A stretch of DNA of 64,000 nt from Halalkalibacter suaedae (GCF_017939705.1 NZ_JAGKSQ010000006.1:124001-188000); one strand, 5' to 3'. Counted from the stretch's first letter, positions 9,572 to 17,638 are shown. Made by a program: numbers and translations. Notes: generated by a model from the letters alone, not told the origin.

Positions 9572-10729
9572 TTAATTCATTACCCATTTGTCTTTCATAA
9601 ATAGAATTCGCCCAGCAATAAAGATTATGATAATGGCAAGCAGGTTACTACCTAGCATCACCATTAGATGTTGATAATCAATGATTCCAAAGCTCAATTC
9701 TTTCAAAATGCTAAATAGATTCATCACCGGAATGGCAAAATGGGTGAAAGTAAGTTCATTGACACCATAGCTTGTTAAGATCATCACTGGAAACATTGAG
9801 AGCATCATAATAGGTGAACTATAGCTCTGTGCTTCTTTTACTGTTTTTCCAATAATACTTGTTAGCATTAGAAGCGAAGACATTAACGCTGCATAGACAA
9901 TTGAAGCCAATACGGCACATCCAATAATGAGAGCAGCTTGATTGTTAAATGTGACAGCCTGCTTTAAGTTCTCGGTCAAAAAGGTAATCTCAAGTGCAAC
10001 GACGATGAGTGTGATAATCCCGGTTATCGCACCAATAGATGTAATTGTTAACCACTTAGCCACGAGCAACGTCGAACGATTAACTGGTGTCATCAGAAGG
10101 GCTTCCATCGTCTTCTTTTCCTTTTCACCAGCAAATAGATCGGAAGCAGATGGGGCCGCTCCAACTCCAATTGCAATTGCTAATACTAACGGGATTAACA
10201 TTGCGATTAAGTTGATACTTGGGTCTTCCTCAGAAACTTCTTTTTGACTAATTGAAAATGGCTGAATCAATTCAAGATTCGCTCCCTCAGCTTGCAAGCG
10301 TTCTGTAATAATTGATTGCTCATAGACTGCTAATGCATTTGTGACAACTGACATGAGATAAGAGGAATTTTGGCTAAAAGAGTCTCCGATTATGACGACA
10401 GACGTCTTCTCTCCATTCTCTATTTGCGTAATGAAATCTTCATCTGTAATGAGAGCCGCTTGTGCCTCACCGTTTTCGACCGTTGCTTGAGGATCCTGAG
10501 ACTTGATATACTCAATTGTCTCATCACTTGAAAAGATTTTTTCTTCCTCGGTACCAAACGATTCTTGAACAGCAAGAGTATACCTTTCCCCGTCACCATC
10601 TGAGAGCATGTTCTCATAAAACAAAGTGAGCCCTGTCATCATGATGATTGGTAAAAAAACTGTTAATAATAATGTACGGCGATCACGAAAGCTGTCCTTC
10701 ATTTCCTTGAAATAGATATTACGAAGCAT
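9572..10729 (-). CDS. natB: Na+-efflux ABC transporter permease NatB
   Basis: This is the membrane subunit of the NatAB sodium exporter. There is one N-terminal span (about residues 20-40), a large extracytoplasmic domain (about 45-175) and five or six C-terminal spans. It has the loop AGEKEKKTMEALLMTPVNR typical of ABC-2 permeases of the NatB/YhaP type. Translation more likely starts at the ATG at 10729 (385 residues) than at the ATG nine bases upstream, because AGAAGGG then sits 9 bases ahead. The gene overlaps the end of natA by 11 bp, indicating translational coupling. A terminator follows directly. Confidence 0.88.
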   Translation of the reverse strand: MLRNIYFKEMKDSFRDRRTLLLTVFLPIIMMTGLTLFYENMLSDGDGERYTLAVQESFGTEEEKIFSSDETIEYIKSQDPQATVENGEAQAALITDEDFITQIENGEKTSVVIIGDSFSQNSSYLMSVVTNALAVYEQSIITERLQAEGANLELIQPFSISQKEVSEEDPSINLIAMLIPLVLAIAIGVGAAPSASDLFAGEKEKKTMEALLMTPVNRSTLLVAKWLTITSIGAITGIITLIVVALEITFLTENLKQAVTFNNQAALIIGCAVLASIVYAALMSSLLMLTSIIGKTVKEAQSYSSPIMMLSMFPVMILTSYGVNELTFTHFAIPVMNLFSILKELSFGIIDYQHLMVMLGSNLLAIIIIFIAGRILFMKDKWVMN

Positions 10730-11471
10730 AGTTCTCATCCCTTCTGACGAGTTTACTCATAAAAATATAATTTAAATCACGCGTTGATTCAGATTGATAT
10801 AATTTTTCTAGATTACCATGGTGGACGAGCTCTCCTTTATGCATCATCGCAACATTGTCACACAGCAAAGCAACTTCCTCCATAATATGGCTTGAAAAAA
10901 CAATCGTTTTACCTTCACTTTTCAGCTGATGGACGAGCTGCCTGAACACATTTGATGATGTAATATCAAGTCCTGTTGTTGGTTCATCAAACAAGATAAT
11001 CTCTGGATCATGGATAAGTGTTCTTGCAATTGCTACTTTCTGTCTCATCCCTTTTGAGAACTTTCCTACTTTCCGGTCTAAATAATCCTTCATTCCAAAC
11101 ATTTTTGCTAAATCATTAATACGGACCTTCGTTTCATGCTTACTTAATCCGTATAGCATCGCGAAGTATTCTAAATTCTCGCGAGCTGTTAAACGATCGT
11201 ATAGACCTGTCTCTCCACCAAATAAAACGCCAATTCGCTTCTTAATTTCATTAGGATCTGCTATTGTGTTAAAGCCAGCTACCGTCACCGTTCCTTCAGA
11301 TGGTGCAAGAAGAGTTGCGATTGTTCGAAGCAATGTTGTTTTCCCTGCTCCATTTTCACCGAGCAAGCCAACTGTTTCTCCCTTTTTAACAGAGAACGTT
11401 ACGTGCTTAAGTGCTGTGACAAATTGTTTTTTATCTTGAAATGTTTTCGTGACTTCATTTATCATAATCAA
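10719..11471 (-). CDS. natA: Na+-efflux ABC transporter ATP-binding protein NatA
   Basis: This is the ATPase partner of NatB. It shows Walker A GENGAGKTT, a Q-loop region VLFGGE, a signature-type motif FSKGMRQKVAIA and Walker B ILFDEPTTGLD followed by SSHIMEE. Length is 250 residues. The start is a TTG (11471) seven bases after GAGGTG; an in-frame ATG two codons later is less well spaced. The divergent NatR-NatK pair and the direct repeats in the shared upstream region support the Nat assignment over a generic ABC-2 exporter. Confidence 0.88.
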   Translation of the reverse strand: MIMINEVTKTFQDKKQFVTALKHVTFSVKKGETVGLLGENGAGKTTLLRTIATLLAPSEGTVTVAGFNTIADPNEIKKRIGVLFGGETGLYDRLTARENLEYFAMLYGLSKHETKVRINDLAKMFGMKDYLDRKVGKFSKGMRQKVAIARTLIHDPEIILFDEPTTGLDITSSNVFRQLVHQLKSEGKTIVFSSHIMEEVALLCDNVAMMHKGELVHHGNLEKLYQSESTRDLNYIFMSKLVRRDENYAS

Positions 11472-11502
11472 TTTTCTTCACCTCTTCGTTTTCGTTACCA
11501 TC

Positions 11503-11579
11503 ATCATACATTCGTCATCTTGGAGAATCATTAGTTATGTCGCGAATGATCCATTTGTTGTCGTGAATTGGTTCATTTT
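11503..11579 (-). promoter_or_regulatory. natAB promoter with LytTR-type direct repeats for NatR
   Basis: Two direct repeats, TGTCGCGAATGATCCATT (from 11538) and TGTCGTGAATTGGTTCATT (from 11559), are spaced 21 bp start to start, the two-turn period preferred by LytTR regulators. On the minus strand a TATGAT -10 (11503-11508) has a poor -35 (ATGATT, 11526-11531) at 17 bp. The repeats begin 7 bp upstream of that -35, the usual layout of an activator-dependent promoter. Confidence 0.65.
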
Positions 11580-11666
11580 TTGGATTATGATGGTAAAATA
11601 CAGATAAAGTCATTTAATTGGAATGATTATTTTCAGAAGAGAGATCAATAGTGAGGCGGAATAAGC

Positions 11667-12365
11667 ATGAGGATAGGACTTGTGGACGATCGGCAGTTAG
11701 ATTTAGATAAATTAATAGGCATCGTTTCCCAACTTCCAGATATTGATATCGTCTTTTCCACATTGTCAGCGGAAGAGGCTTACGAGCATATTAAGCGAGT
11801 GGATATTGATTTATTAATCGCCGATATTGAAATGCCTAATCTGTCAGGTTATGAGCTTGCAGATATTATCCATTCCCATGCCCTTAATATCGCAGTCATT
11901 TTTGTAACAGCAACTAGTGGGTACGCCGTCCATGCATTCGAACTGAATGTACATGATTATATTATGAAACCATATACACGCGAACGGTTAATTAAATCGA
12001 TTGAACGGCTGAAAGAGAAATCACAGTCAGCTGACATTGTCGGACGTCTTTACCTAAAACAAAAAAATGACATTCATATTATTCAAAAGAAGGATATAAT
12101 TTTTATCGAGCGCTCAGGCCGTGCGACAACAATCTATACAAGGTCTGGACCAATTAAAACCTATCAAACTCTCAATCAGCTAGAAGGGGAATTAAGAGAA
12201 AGAGACTTTATCCGTTCACACAGGTCCTTTATCATTAATATTCATTTTGTCATGAACTTTTCGCTCTATGCTAAGAATTCATATATTGTGACATTTGATG
12301 GGATCGAGGAACAAGCAATGATTACAAAGGATAAGGTAACCTTCCTTCAAAATCACTATTTTTAA
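11667..12365 (+). CDS. natR: LytTR-family response regulator, NatR-like
   Basis: This 232-residue two-component regulator has a receiver domain (1-118, phospho-acceptor Asp53 in LLIADIEMP, and K101 of the MKP motif). It is followed by a LytTR DNA-binding domain (about 130-230; FIERSGRATTIYTRSG, FIRSHRSFIIN). It is transcribed divergently from natAB and followed 14 bp later by a sensor kinase, as expected for a Nat control locus; B. subtilis also pairs NatK-NatR with natAB. It probably binds the 21-bp-spaced repeats at 11538-11579. Confidence 0.85.
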   Translation: MRIGLVDDRQLDLDKLIGIVSQLPDIDIVFSTLSAEEAYEHIKRVDIDLLIADIEMPNLSGYELADIIHSHALNIAVIFVTATSGYAVHAFELNVHDYIMKPYTRERLIKSIERLKEKSQSADIVGRLYLKQKNDIHIIQKKDIIFIERSGRATTIYTRSGPIKTYQTLNQLEGELRERDFIRSHRSFIINIHFVMNFSLYAKNSYIVTFDGIEEQAMITKDKVTFLQNHYF

Positions 12366-12379
12366 AAGGAGGAAATCGA

Positions 12380-13129
12380 TTGGAGTTAGTTATTTATTTG
12401 GTTATATTCACTATATTACTACTAGCCGCTATTGGACTAACGTCATTTTTTTATTCGAAAAAACTGACCGGGATGAAAAGAGAATTACATCAACTTGCTC
12501 AACAACATGAACAAATAAATGAAACCTTTCTTGTCGTAAGAGGGGAACGTCACGATTTTCTTAAACATGTTTCCGCCATTCACTTTATGCTCGAAAATGA
12601 TGAAACACCGAAAGCAAAAGCTTATTTAGATGACCTAGTTGACGGGTATGAACGAACGAATCTAGCGATCAAAGGAGAACGCGGATCCGTTGCAGGCGTC
12701 CTACATCAAATGTATCGCCGGGCAAGCTCATCTGGTGTTAGCATCGTATACGACTTAGACGTCCCGCTATCTACTCTACCCATCTCTGATCACGATCTTG
12801 TCACATTGCTTGGAAATCTACTCTCAAACAGTATTGATGCAACAATCGAATGGCAGGACAAATACAAAGAACAAGGACTAATTACATTACAATTTTATAA
12901 GCGAAGTGGATTATATATCTTACTCGCCAAAAACCATAGTCTTGCAATTCCAACCAATATTCTAGACAAACTGTTTCATACATATGGAAGAACGACAAAA
13001 ACAGGTGAGCACCATGGAATTGGAACTAAAATGATTAACAATATTGTGGAGAAGAATAATGGGTATTTAGATTTCACCTACAAAAAAGAAGAGTTTTCCG
13101 TCAAAATTAAATTACCTGCACTTCAATAA
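12380..13129 (+). CDS. natK: Sensor histidine kinase, NatK-like
   Basis: This short membrane-anchored kinase of 249 residues has a single N-terminal span (4-24) and almost no external loop. A coiled coil (about 30-52) leads to the H-box RGERHDFLKHV (His58), of the HPK10 type that partners LytTR regulators. The ATPase domain has the N-box NLLSNSIDA and the glycine motif HHGIGTKMI. It starts with TTG, preceded by AAAGGAGG. With no sensory domain, it probably senses membrane or ionic change through the span or through NatAB itself (inference). Confidence 0.82.
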   Translation: MELVIYLVIFTILLLAAIGLTSFFYSKKLTGMKRELHQLAQQHEQINETFLVVRGERHDFLKHVSAIHFMLENDETPKAKAYLDDLVDGYERTNLAIKGERGSVAGVLHQMYRRASSSGVSIVYDLDVPLSTLPISDHDLVTLLGNLLSNSIDATIEWQDKYKEQGLITLQFYKRSGLYILLAKNHSLAIPTNILDKLFHTYGRTTKTGEHHGIGTKMINNIVEKNNGYLDFTYKKEEFSVKIKLPALQ

Positions 13130-13146
13130 ATCTCTTCCGAAAAAAA

Positions 13147-13173
13147 AATCTCAAGTGATGATCACTTGAGATT
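13147..13173. terminator. Bidirectional terminator natK / reductase
   Basis: The perfect 13-bp stem aatctcaagtgat/atcacttgagatt is flanked by an A run on the left and TCTTTTCC on the right. It serves both convergent genes. Confidence 0.85.
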
Positions 13174-13179
13174 CTTTTC

Positions 13180-14229
13180 CTATCTAATCAATTGTTTAAC
13201 TAATTCTTTATTTTTCTCTTTAAATAATTCATTATGTGACGACACCATTGCGTACCCATGGGCATTCGGCTCAATAAACTGCTTTGCTTTGTTCACGGCA
13301 TTGGCCGCATCCTGAAAGGCTCCAGCAATTAGGTTAAGTTTCCCATCATGCTTCAAGATATCTCCTGCTGCGTAAAGGCCCTCAATGGATGATTCACTAT
13401 TAACATTTCCAGCCACATAATAATCATCAATCATGTCAACAACTAGATCGCTATTCTCCAGTAATGCCGCATCTCTTTCATAACCATGATTAATAATCAC
13501 TTCATCTATTGCTACATATGTTACTTCACCAGTTTCATGGTTCGTTAGCTCAACACGTTCGATTAACTCATGGTTATCACCAGCAATCAATTTCGTAATC
13601 GACGTGTGGAAGAAGCATGTCACCGAACTATTCTTTAATTGTGTAACCTGTGCCTCATGACCATTTAATGACCCTTTGCGGTAAGTCAAATACACCTGTT
13701 TAGCGATTGGCTCAAGTTCATTAGCCCAATCGATTGCTGAATTACCTCCACCGGAAATAACAACCGTCTTATCTTTAAAACGCTTTAATGATTTGACTGT
13801 ATAATTCAAGTTTGAAATCTCGAACCTCTCAGCTCCTTCGATTTCTAGCTTCTGAGGGTTAAGAATGCCACTTCCTACTGCAATAATCACTGTTTTCGAG
13901 TAATGTGTTTGACCCGATGCAGCTTGCAATACAAAAATCCCTTCCTCATTTCGTGTTATCGACTCTACTTTTTCATCAAGAACAACCTCTGGATTAAATG
14001 TTAAGCCTTGTTTAACAAGCTGTTTGATCAGCTGCTCACCTGAAGTAGGAGTCAATCCGCCTACATCCCAAATCATCTTCTCTGGATACACATGTATTTT
14101 TCCACCTAATTGTGGTTGAAATTCGATAATCTTCGTCTTCATTTCTCTTAGTCCGCTATAAAATGCTGAGTAAAGCCCCGCTGGTCCACCGCCAATAATC
14201 GTGACATCAAATAGATCCTGATCGCCCAT
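13180..14229 (-). CDS. Ferredoxin/flavodoxin-NADP+ reductase, thioredoxin-reductase-like (YumC/YcgT type)
   Basis: This FAD enzyme moves electrons between NADPH and ferredoxin or flavodoxin. It has an FAD-binding GGGPAGLYSAF near the N-terminus, NADPH-binding SGGGNSAIDWA, and AAGDIL near the C-terminus. It lacks the CxxC redox pair of thioredoxin reductase, as this family does. The length is 349 residues if started at the ATG at 14229, which has AAGGAG eight bases upstream; a GTG nine bases earlier is less likely. A Fur box lies directly upstream, pointing to the iron-starvation paralogue (I recall YcgT of B. subtilis as a Fur target). It faces a dead siderophore ATPase gene. Confidence 0.88.
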   Translation of the reverse strand: MGDQDLFDVTIIGGGPAGLYSAFYSGLREMKTKIIEFQPQLGGKIHVYPEKMIWDVGGLTPTSGEQLIKQLVKQGLTFNPEVVLDEKVESITRNEEGIFVLQAASGQTHYSKTVIIAVGSGILNPQKLEIEGAERFEISNLNYTVKSLKRFKDKTVVISGGGNSAIDWANELEPIAKQVYLTYRKGSLNGHEAQVTQLKNSSVTCFFHTSITKLIAGDNHELIERVELTNHETGEVTYVAIDEVIINHGYERDAALLENSDLVVDMIDDYYVAGNVNSESSIEGLYAAGDILKHDGKLNLIAGAFQDAANAVNKAKQFIEPNAHGYAMVSSHNELFKEKNKELVKQLIR

Positions 14230-14259
14230 TTCGCTCACTCCTTAGTAATCAACCGTTAC

Positions 14260-14274
14260 TGATTATCATTCTCA
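14260..14274. promoter_or_regulatory. Fur box of the reductase gene
   Basis: TGAGAATGATAATCA on the minus strand matches the Bacillus Fur consensus TGATAATNATTATCA at 13 of 15 positions. It lies 31 bp ahead of the start codon, where Fur would block the promoter when iron is plentiful. Confidence 0.7.
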
Positions 14275-14362
14275 ATCAAATATACATTGAATTCGTCATC
14301 ATTACAATAGGAAACGAAGTTATTATTGGCTTTTATTCAAAACAAGACTACGATTCACTTAT

Positions 14363-14381
14363 ATAAATGATAACATTATCA
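14363..14381. promoter_or_regulatory. Second Fur-like site, in front of the siderophore ATPase remnant
   Basis: ATAAATGATAACATTATCA is built from GATAAT-type hexamers (ataaat, gataac, attatc). It sits about 46 bp upstream of the pseudogene start. It is degenerate compared with the box at 14260 but fits an iron-uptake gene. Confidence 0.45.
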
Positions 14382-14426
14382 CCTATATCTTCCGAATGAA
14401 TATAAACATAGGCAAAGAGGTAAACA

Positions 14427-14547
14427 ATGGTTCGCCTATATACAGAAGAGTTATCGGTTGGCTATATGTGAGCAGTTAATTGTAAAGGAACTCAGTTTAC
14501 ACATTCCTGATCAAAAGATCACAACAATAATTGGTCCAAATGGGTGT
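14427..14547 (+). pseudogene. Siderophore ABC transporter ATP-binding protein, frameshifted and truncated
   Basis: An ATG with AAAGAGG upstream opens MVRLYTEELSVGYM and then hits a stop. A shift of frame continues EQLIVKELSLHIPDQ and then KITTIIGPNGC, which is the N-terminus of FecE/FhuC/YusV-type siderophore ATPases up to the first half of Walker A (GPNGCGKST). Coding homology stops there and an R1 repeat copy begins within 3 bases. The gene therefore has both an internal frameshift and a loss of about 80 percent of its length. The identity is inferred from the motif and the Fur site. Confidence 0.75.
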
Positions 14548-14549
14548 AT

Positions 14550-14678
14550 GAGACTAAGACAAACGTGATTTAACTAATAGAAAATCCGAACGATGATAGA
14601 CAGCGGAGATCAACCGATTCTGAAATATACTTCGCTATGGGATTGCCTTGTTCGTTATTTCAGTGAGACATTAGTTAT
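14550..14678 (-). repeat. R1 dispersed repeat, copy 2, internally deleted
   Basis: Read on the minus strand this shares with copies 1 and 3 the blocks ctattagttaaatcac, ctgaaata and the flank ataactaa. It lacks the GC-rich core (the segment between the two gcgaag/cgcggaa boxes). It begins just after the truncated Walker A motif of the siderophore ATPase. Confidence 0.7.
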
Positions 14679-14710
14679 ATCTTAGTATCATTTGCTTGTT
14701 AACAATAAGC

Positions 14711-14851
14711 TTACTCCTCAACGTTTTTCTCAGGAGTCATTGCCAAAATTAGCCCATAAACACTTGGTGGAATACTAATAATAAGAAGCCACCAGTTACT
14801 AGTCACAAGTGATAACACAGTAAACGTAATAAGATAAACAAAGTTAGTATT
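14711..14851 (-). pseudogene. C-terminal remnant of a small membrane protein
   Basis: An open frame of 46 codons with no usable start reads NFVYLITFTVLSLVTSNWW ... LLIISIPPSVYGLI and ends AMTPEKNVEE. It holds one and a half hydrophobic spans. A stop lies directly upstream in frame. I cannot name the family; it looks like the tail of a lost gene. Confidence 0.35.
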
Positions 14852-14974
14852 CTAGATACAGCTTCATTATTTCAATAATATCCTAAACGGAAACTTATTG
14901 AATAATGGTACTTATTTACTAAACAAGAATATCAAATTCTTAACACCACTAACACCGTTCTACTATTTTTATCT

Positions 14975-15184
14975 TCAACCTTGGTTTAAATAGCTTTTTA
15001 GTATTTTCTCTGATACTAATGCTGTTAGTGGAACAACACCAATCAGGTAGAGTAAAACAGTAATAATTGAAGTAAATCCATTCGCCTTCCACGGCACCAT
15101 ATAATAATAAATTAAGCCGTAAACTTTCGAAAACAGGAATAGTAGAATAATGAACAAGACCAAAAATATTAGTTTATTTCTCAC
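14975..15184 (-). CDS. Small membrane protein, 69 aa
   Basis: The protein has two hydrophobic helices (residues 4-28, LIFLVLFIILLFLFSKVYG; and 38-58, TSIITVLLYLIGVVPLTAL) joined by a short loop WKANG, and a short basic tail. The start is GTG, ten bases after AGGGG. I do not recognise a family. It stands alone in a decayed region, so it could be a surviving gene or another leftover. Confidence 0.5.
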   Translation of the reverse strand: MRNKLIFLVLFIILLFLFSKVYGLIYYYMVPWKANGFTSIITVLLYLIGVVPLTALVSEKILKSYLNQG

Positions 15185-15270
15185 TTAACCCATCCCCTTT
15201 TCTTCTAGAAGTCTGACCCGTTAATTCGATAAGAAAAGGTATTAATCCTGCTTCAGTATCTTTCCTAAGT

Positions 15271-15477
15271 TCATGCCCCTTTCAATAGTATACAAATAAA
15301 AAAGCACCCATAAATGAGTGCTTGCACGTTGACAACCATCGCAAAAATATCATTGACCCACTTAGCATTTTCTTTCATGCCTAGCTTTTCCCATAATCTT
15401 TTATGTGTATTTAACAACTCAGGGATGGTTTGTTTAATTGCCTTAATGAGTATAAAATGTAAGTTTTCACTTGACCC
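15271..15477 (-). pseudogene. Open frame without a start, possible gene remnant
   Basis: Sixty-eight codons free of stops read ENLHFILIKAIKQTIPELL, then NTHKRLWEKLGMKENAKW and VNDIFAMVVNVQALIYG. The amphipathic, protein-like composition suggests former coding DNA. There is no start codon or ribosome site, and the frame runs through a terminator-like hairpin (15302-15323). Family not recognised. Confidence 0.25.
15302..15323 (-). terminator. Short hairpin with T tail on the minus strand
   Basis: AAGCAC/GTGCTT with a 10-nt loop is followed on the minus strand by TTTTTTATTTG. It could end transcripts from the exchanger gene upstream, about 200 bp away, or from the remnant at 15271-15477. Confidence 0.5.
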
Positions 15478-15504
15478 TCAATGCTATAGTACAGGAGAGT
15501 CAAG
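15470..15504. promoter_or_regulatory. Long dyad, MerR-operator-like
   Basis: CTTGACCCTCA and GGAGAGTCAAG form an 11-bp inverted repeat (two mismatches) around a 13-nt centre containing tatagt. The arrangement recalls operators of MerR-family regulators but is longer than usual, and no intact regulator is adjacent. Function unknown. Confidence 0.35.
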
Positions 15505-15519
15505 CATCAAATTTAACAG

Positions 15520-16479
15520 TTAATTTCTGATAATAATATAAGCAAGATACACAATATAGATGCTTGCTAACATGATCCCTTCCTTCTTAGAAATCTTGTA
15601 ATTTGTTCTAGAGATAACTAGTAATAGTAGAGTAACAAAGACCATTATCCACATATCTAGAAAGATTTTCGAATCAACCGCTAACGGATGGATGACGGCT
15701 GAAGTTCCCAAGATGAAAAAGACGTTGAATATATTACTACCTACAATATTTCCTAAAGCAATCTCACTTTGCTTCTTAAGGGCTGCCATAATGGAAGTAA
15801 CAAGTTCAGGAAGCGAAGTACCTATTGCAACAATCGTCAAACCGACAAGCGTTTCGCTCATCCCGAGTGACATTGCAATTTTTGTACTATTTTCAACTAC
15901 AAGACTTCCCCCAAATATAATAGCAGCAAGGCCTCCAATTGTTAAAACAAGGTTTTTCACCCACGAAGTATTCTTAATATCATCATTAGGAGTCACTTGT
16001 ATTTGACTGCGATCATTCCTTGCCATCTCAAATACGTAGTAAAGAAAAACAGCAAAGAATAAAAGTAGAATGAACCCTTCCGTTCTTGTAATCAAATTCA
16101 TTTCAGAATATTGAAGTTGAACATCACTAATCAGAATTAGTAAAGCAACAGCAGCTAACAAAGCAAACGGTATATCTTTTCTAATTGTCATATTTTTAAC
16201 TGCTAAAGGAAAAACAATTGCCGTCACTCCTAAAATGAAGGTCACATTAAAGATATTACTCCCAACGACATTTCCAATAGCTACGTTACTGTTTCCTTCC
16301 AAGGCAGCAATAAAACTGACTGAAGCTTCGGGTGCACTTGTACCAAAGGCAACAATGGTCAACCCAATTAACATTGGTGAAATTCTTAAGATAGTTGCTA
16401 TTTTCGAAGCACCATCAACAAAATAATCTGCCCCTTTAATTAAAAGCACAAATCCTACTAATAACAATAAATATGTCAT
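15520..16479 (-). CDS. CaCA-family cation exchanger (YrbG-like), riboswitch-controlled
   Basis: This integral membrane antiporter of the Ca2+/cation exchanger superfamily has 319 residues and about 10 spans. The two signature alpha-repeats are intact: GTSAPE with GNVVGSNIFN (N-half), and GTSLPE with GNIVGSNIFN (C-half). Family members exchange Ca2+ for Na+ or H+. The Mn2+-sensing leader upstream (16537-16693) implies that this one exports Mn2+, or Mn2+ with Ca2+, when the metal is in excess. GAGGTG precedes the ATG. Substrate is inferred from the regulation, not from the protein. Confidence 0.9.
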   Translation of the reverse strand: MTYLLLLVGFVLLIKGADYFVDGASKIATILRISPMLIGLTIVAFGTSAPEASVSFIAALEGNSNVAIGNVVGSNIFNVTFILGVTAIVFPLAVKNMTIRKDIPFALLAAVALLILISDVQLQYSEMNLITRTEGFILLLFFAVFLYYVFEMARNDRSQIQVTPNDDIKNTSWVKNLVLTIGGLAAIIFGGSLVVENSTKIAMSLGMSETLVGLTIVAIGTSLPELVTSIMAALKKQSEIALGNIVGSNIFNVFFILGTSAVIHPLAVDSKIFLDMWIMVFVTLLLLVISRTNYKISKKEGIMLASIYIVYLAYIIIRN

Positions 16480-16536
16480 GCCGTCACCTCATTTATAATT
16501 TGGCCAATTTGACTACACTAACCTGCATTAACGGCA

Positions 16537-16569
16537 TTAAAAAAACCTTTACCGATGTCGGTAAAGGTC
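16537..16569 (-). terminator. Riboswitch expression-platform terminator
   Basis: On the minus strand ACCTTTACC-gacatc-GGTAAAGGT is a 9-bp perfect stem followed directly by TTTTTTTA. It lies about 60 bp ahead of the exchanger start codon and is the intrinsic terminator of the Mn2+ leader. Confidence 0.85.
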
Positions 16570-16586
16570 ATTACAAATAAAATAAA

Positions 16587-16693
16587 GACCTTTACCTACA
16601 GGTAAGGTCTGGCTAACAACGTTAGTTGCCAATAAAGCCGAGAGCATTGCTCTGGAATGACGACTTTATTATAAAAGCTACTCCCCTTAAAAG
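16587..16693 (-). promoter_or_regulatory. yybP-ykoY (Mn2+) riboswitch
   Basis: The minus-strand leader contains the conserved yybP-ykoY elements in order: AAGGGGAGTAGC, GTCGTCATTCC, CTCGGCTTTATTGGCA, GTTAGCCAGACCTTACC. The aptamer 3' strand AGACCTTACC (16601-16610) can pair with GGTAAAGGTC (16587-16596). That segment can alternatively pair with GACCTTTACC (16560-16569), the 5' arm of the terminator. Predicted logic: Mn2+ locks the 3' strand in the aptamer, frees the antiterminator and allows read-through into the exchanger gene. The family match is strong; the switching model is inferred from complementarity. Confidence 0.9.
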
Positions 16694-16716
16694 AAGATAT
16701 TCAATTGATTAACGTA

Positions 16717-16745
16717 ATCATAAGTCACAAATAATAGTCTGTCAA
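16717..16745 (-). promoter_or_regulatory. Sigma-A promoter of the riboswitch leader
   Basis: TTGACA (16740-16745) and TATGAT (16717-16722) are separated by exactly 17 bp on the minus strand. Transcription would start near 16710, just upstream of the aptamer, giving a leader of about 230 nt. Confidence 0.8.
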
Positions 16746-16913
16746 TTGTTATTTTCCAACTCTAAACTTTCGCTATAACTTCTATTTCACAAAACAATAT
16801 TTTTCTAACCACAGATTGTTTCGATCCGAGTAATTTGTTTATTCTACAGTACCATGAATCACAATTTCACCATACCTCTTCCGTATATTGAAATAGCAAG
16901 ATTGATAAGCGTG

Positions 16914-17516
16914 TTAGCAGAGTCTATAGATCAAAAACCTTTCATTAATATTATTTCCATATATATCATTCAAGGCAATTTCCTCTTTTAACGTAAATGA
17001 AGTTTGATGCTCTAGGTAATAAATATACTCTTTAGCCGGATAATATAAGATGATATCCACTTCCCTCTTAGCATTTGTGACAGAGCGTAGAATGTTATTA
17101 ATAACTTTCATAAAGATTTGTACTGAAAATGGATTAAAGAAGTAGAACCTGTTATCAGCTGAAGTAATTTCATACTCCTCTGCTAAACAGCACTCGAATT
17201 CGATTTGATCTGTCTTTTTATTTTTCTTTTGATAACGGTCTAGATTTTTTAATGCTTCGATATATAATTTCTCATTCATTTCAATCCCTACAACATTTGC
17301 TTCAAAAAAATGGTTAATATAAAAGTTTAACCTTCCTTTTCCACATCCAAAATCAATGACTTTGTCTGTCTTTGTGATCGTATACTTGTCGAATAAGCGG
17401 TCTAAAGCAAGGTAAGGCGTTGCCTCATACCGATGATAGTGAGCTGAGTCAGGGAACCCTTTTTGGTCATTCTTCGTTTTAATATTAAATACACCATCGT
17501 AATAATTCTCTTGCAT
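16914..17516 (-). CDS. Class I SAM-dependent methyltransferase
   Basis: A cytoplasmic 200-residue Rossmann-fold methyltransferase. Motif I is DFGCGKGR at 55-62, an acidic residue follows strand 2 (GIEMNE), and FFNPF near 125 takes the place of the catalytic (D/N)PP(Y/F)-like motif IV. The start ATG follows AAGGAG. The substrate cannot be told from the sequence, and it has no operon partner. FNPF is compatible with N-methylation of a small molecule or protein, but this is only suggestive. Confidence 0.8.
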   Translation of the reverse strand: MQENYYDGVFNIKTKNDQKGFPDSAHYHRYEATPYLALDRLFDKYTITKTDKVIDFGCGKGRLNFYINHFFEANVVGIEMNEKLYIEALKNLDRYQKKNKKTDQIEFECCLAEEYEITSADNRFYFFNPFSVQIFMKVINNILRSVTNAKREVDIILYYPAKEYIYYLEHQTSFTLKEEIALNDIYGNNINERFLIYRLC

Positions 17517-17638
17517 AATGAACTCCTTAAATTAACATGTTAAGCTTTTTATTATACTGCCGTAAAACACATAAAAACCTATATTCGCAAGCATACTATT
17601 TTCAACTATGTATGTACATAAGGGAAGTGGTTTAAACG

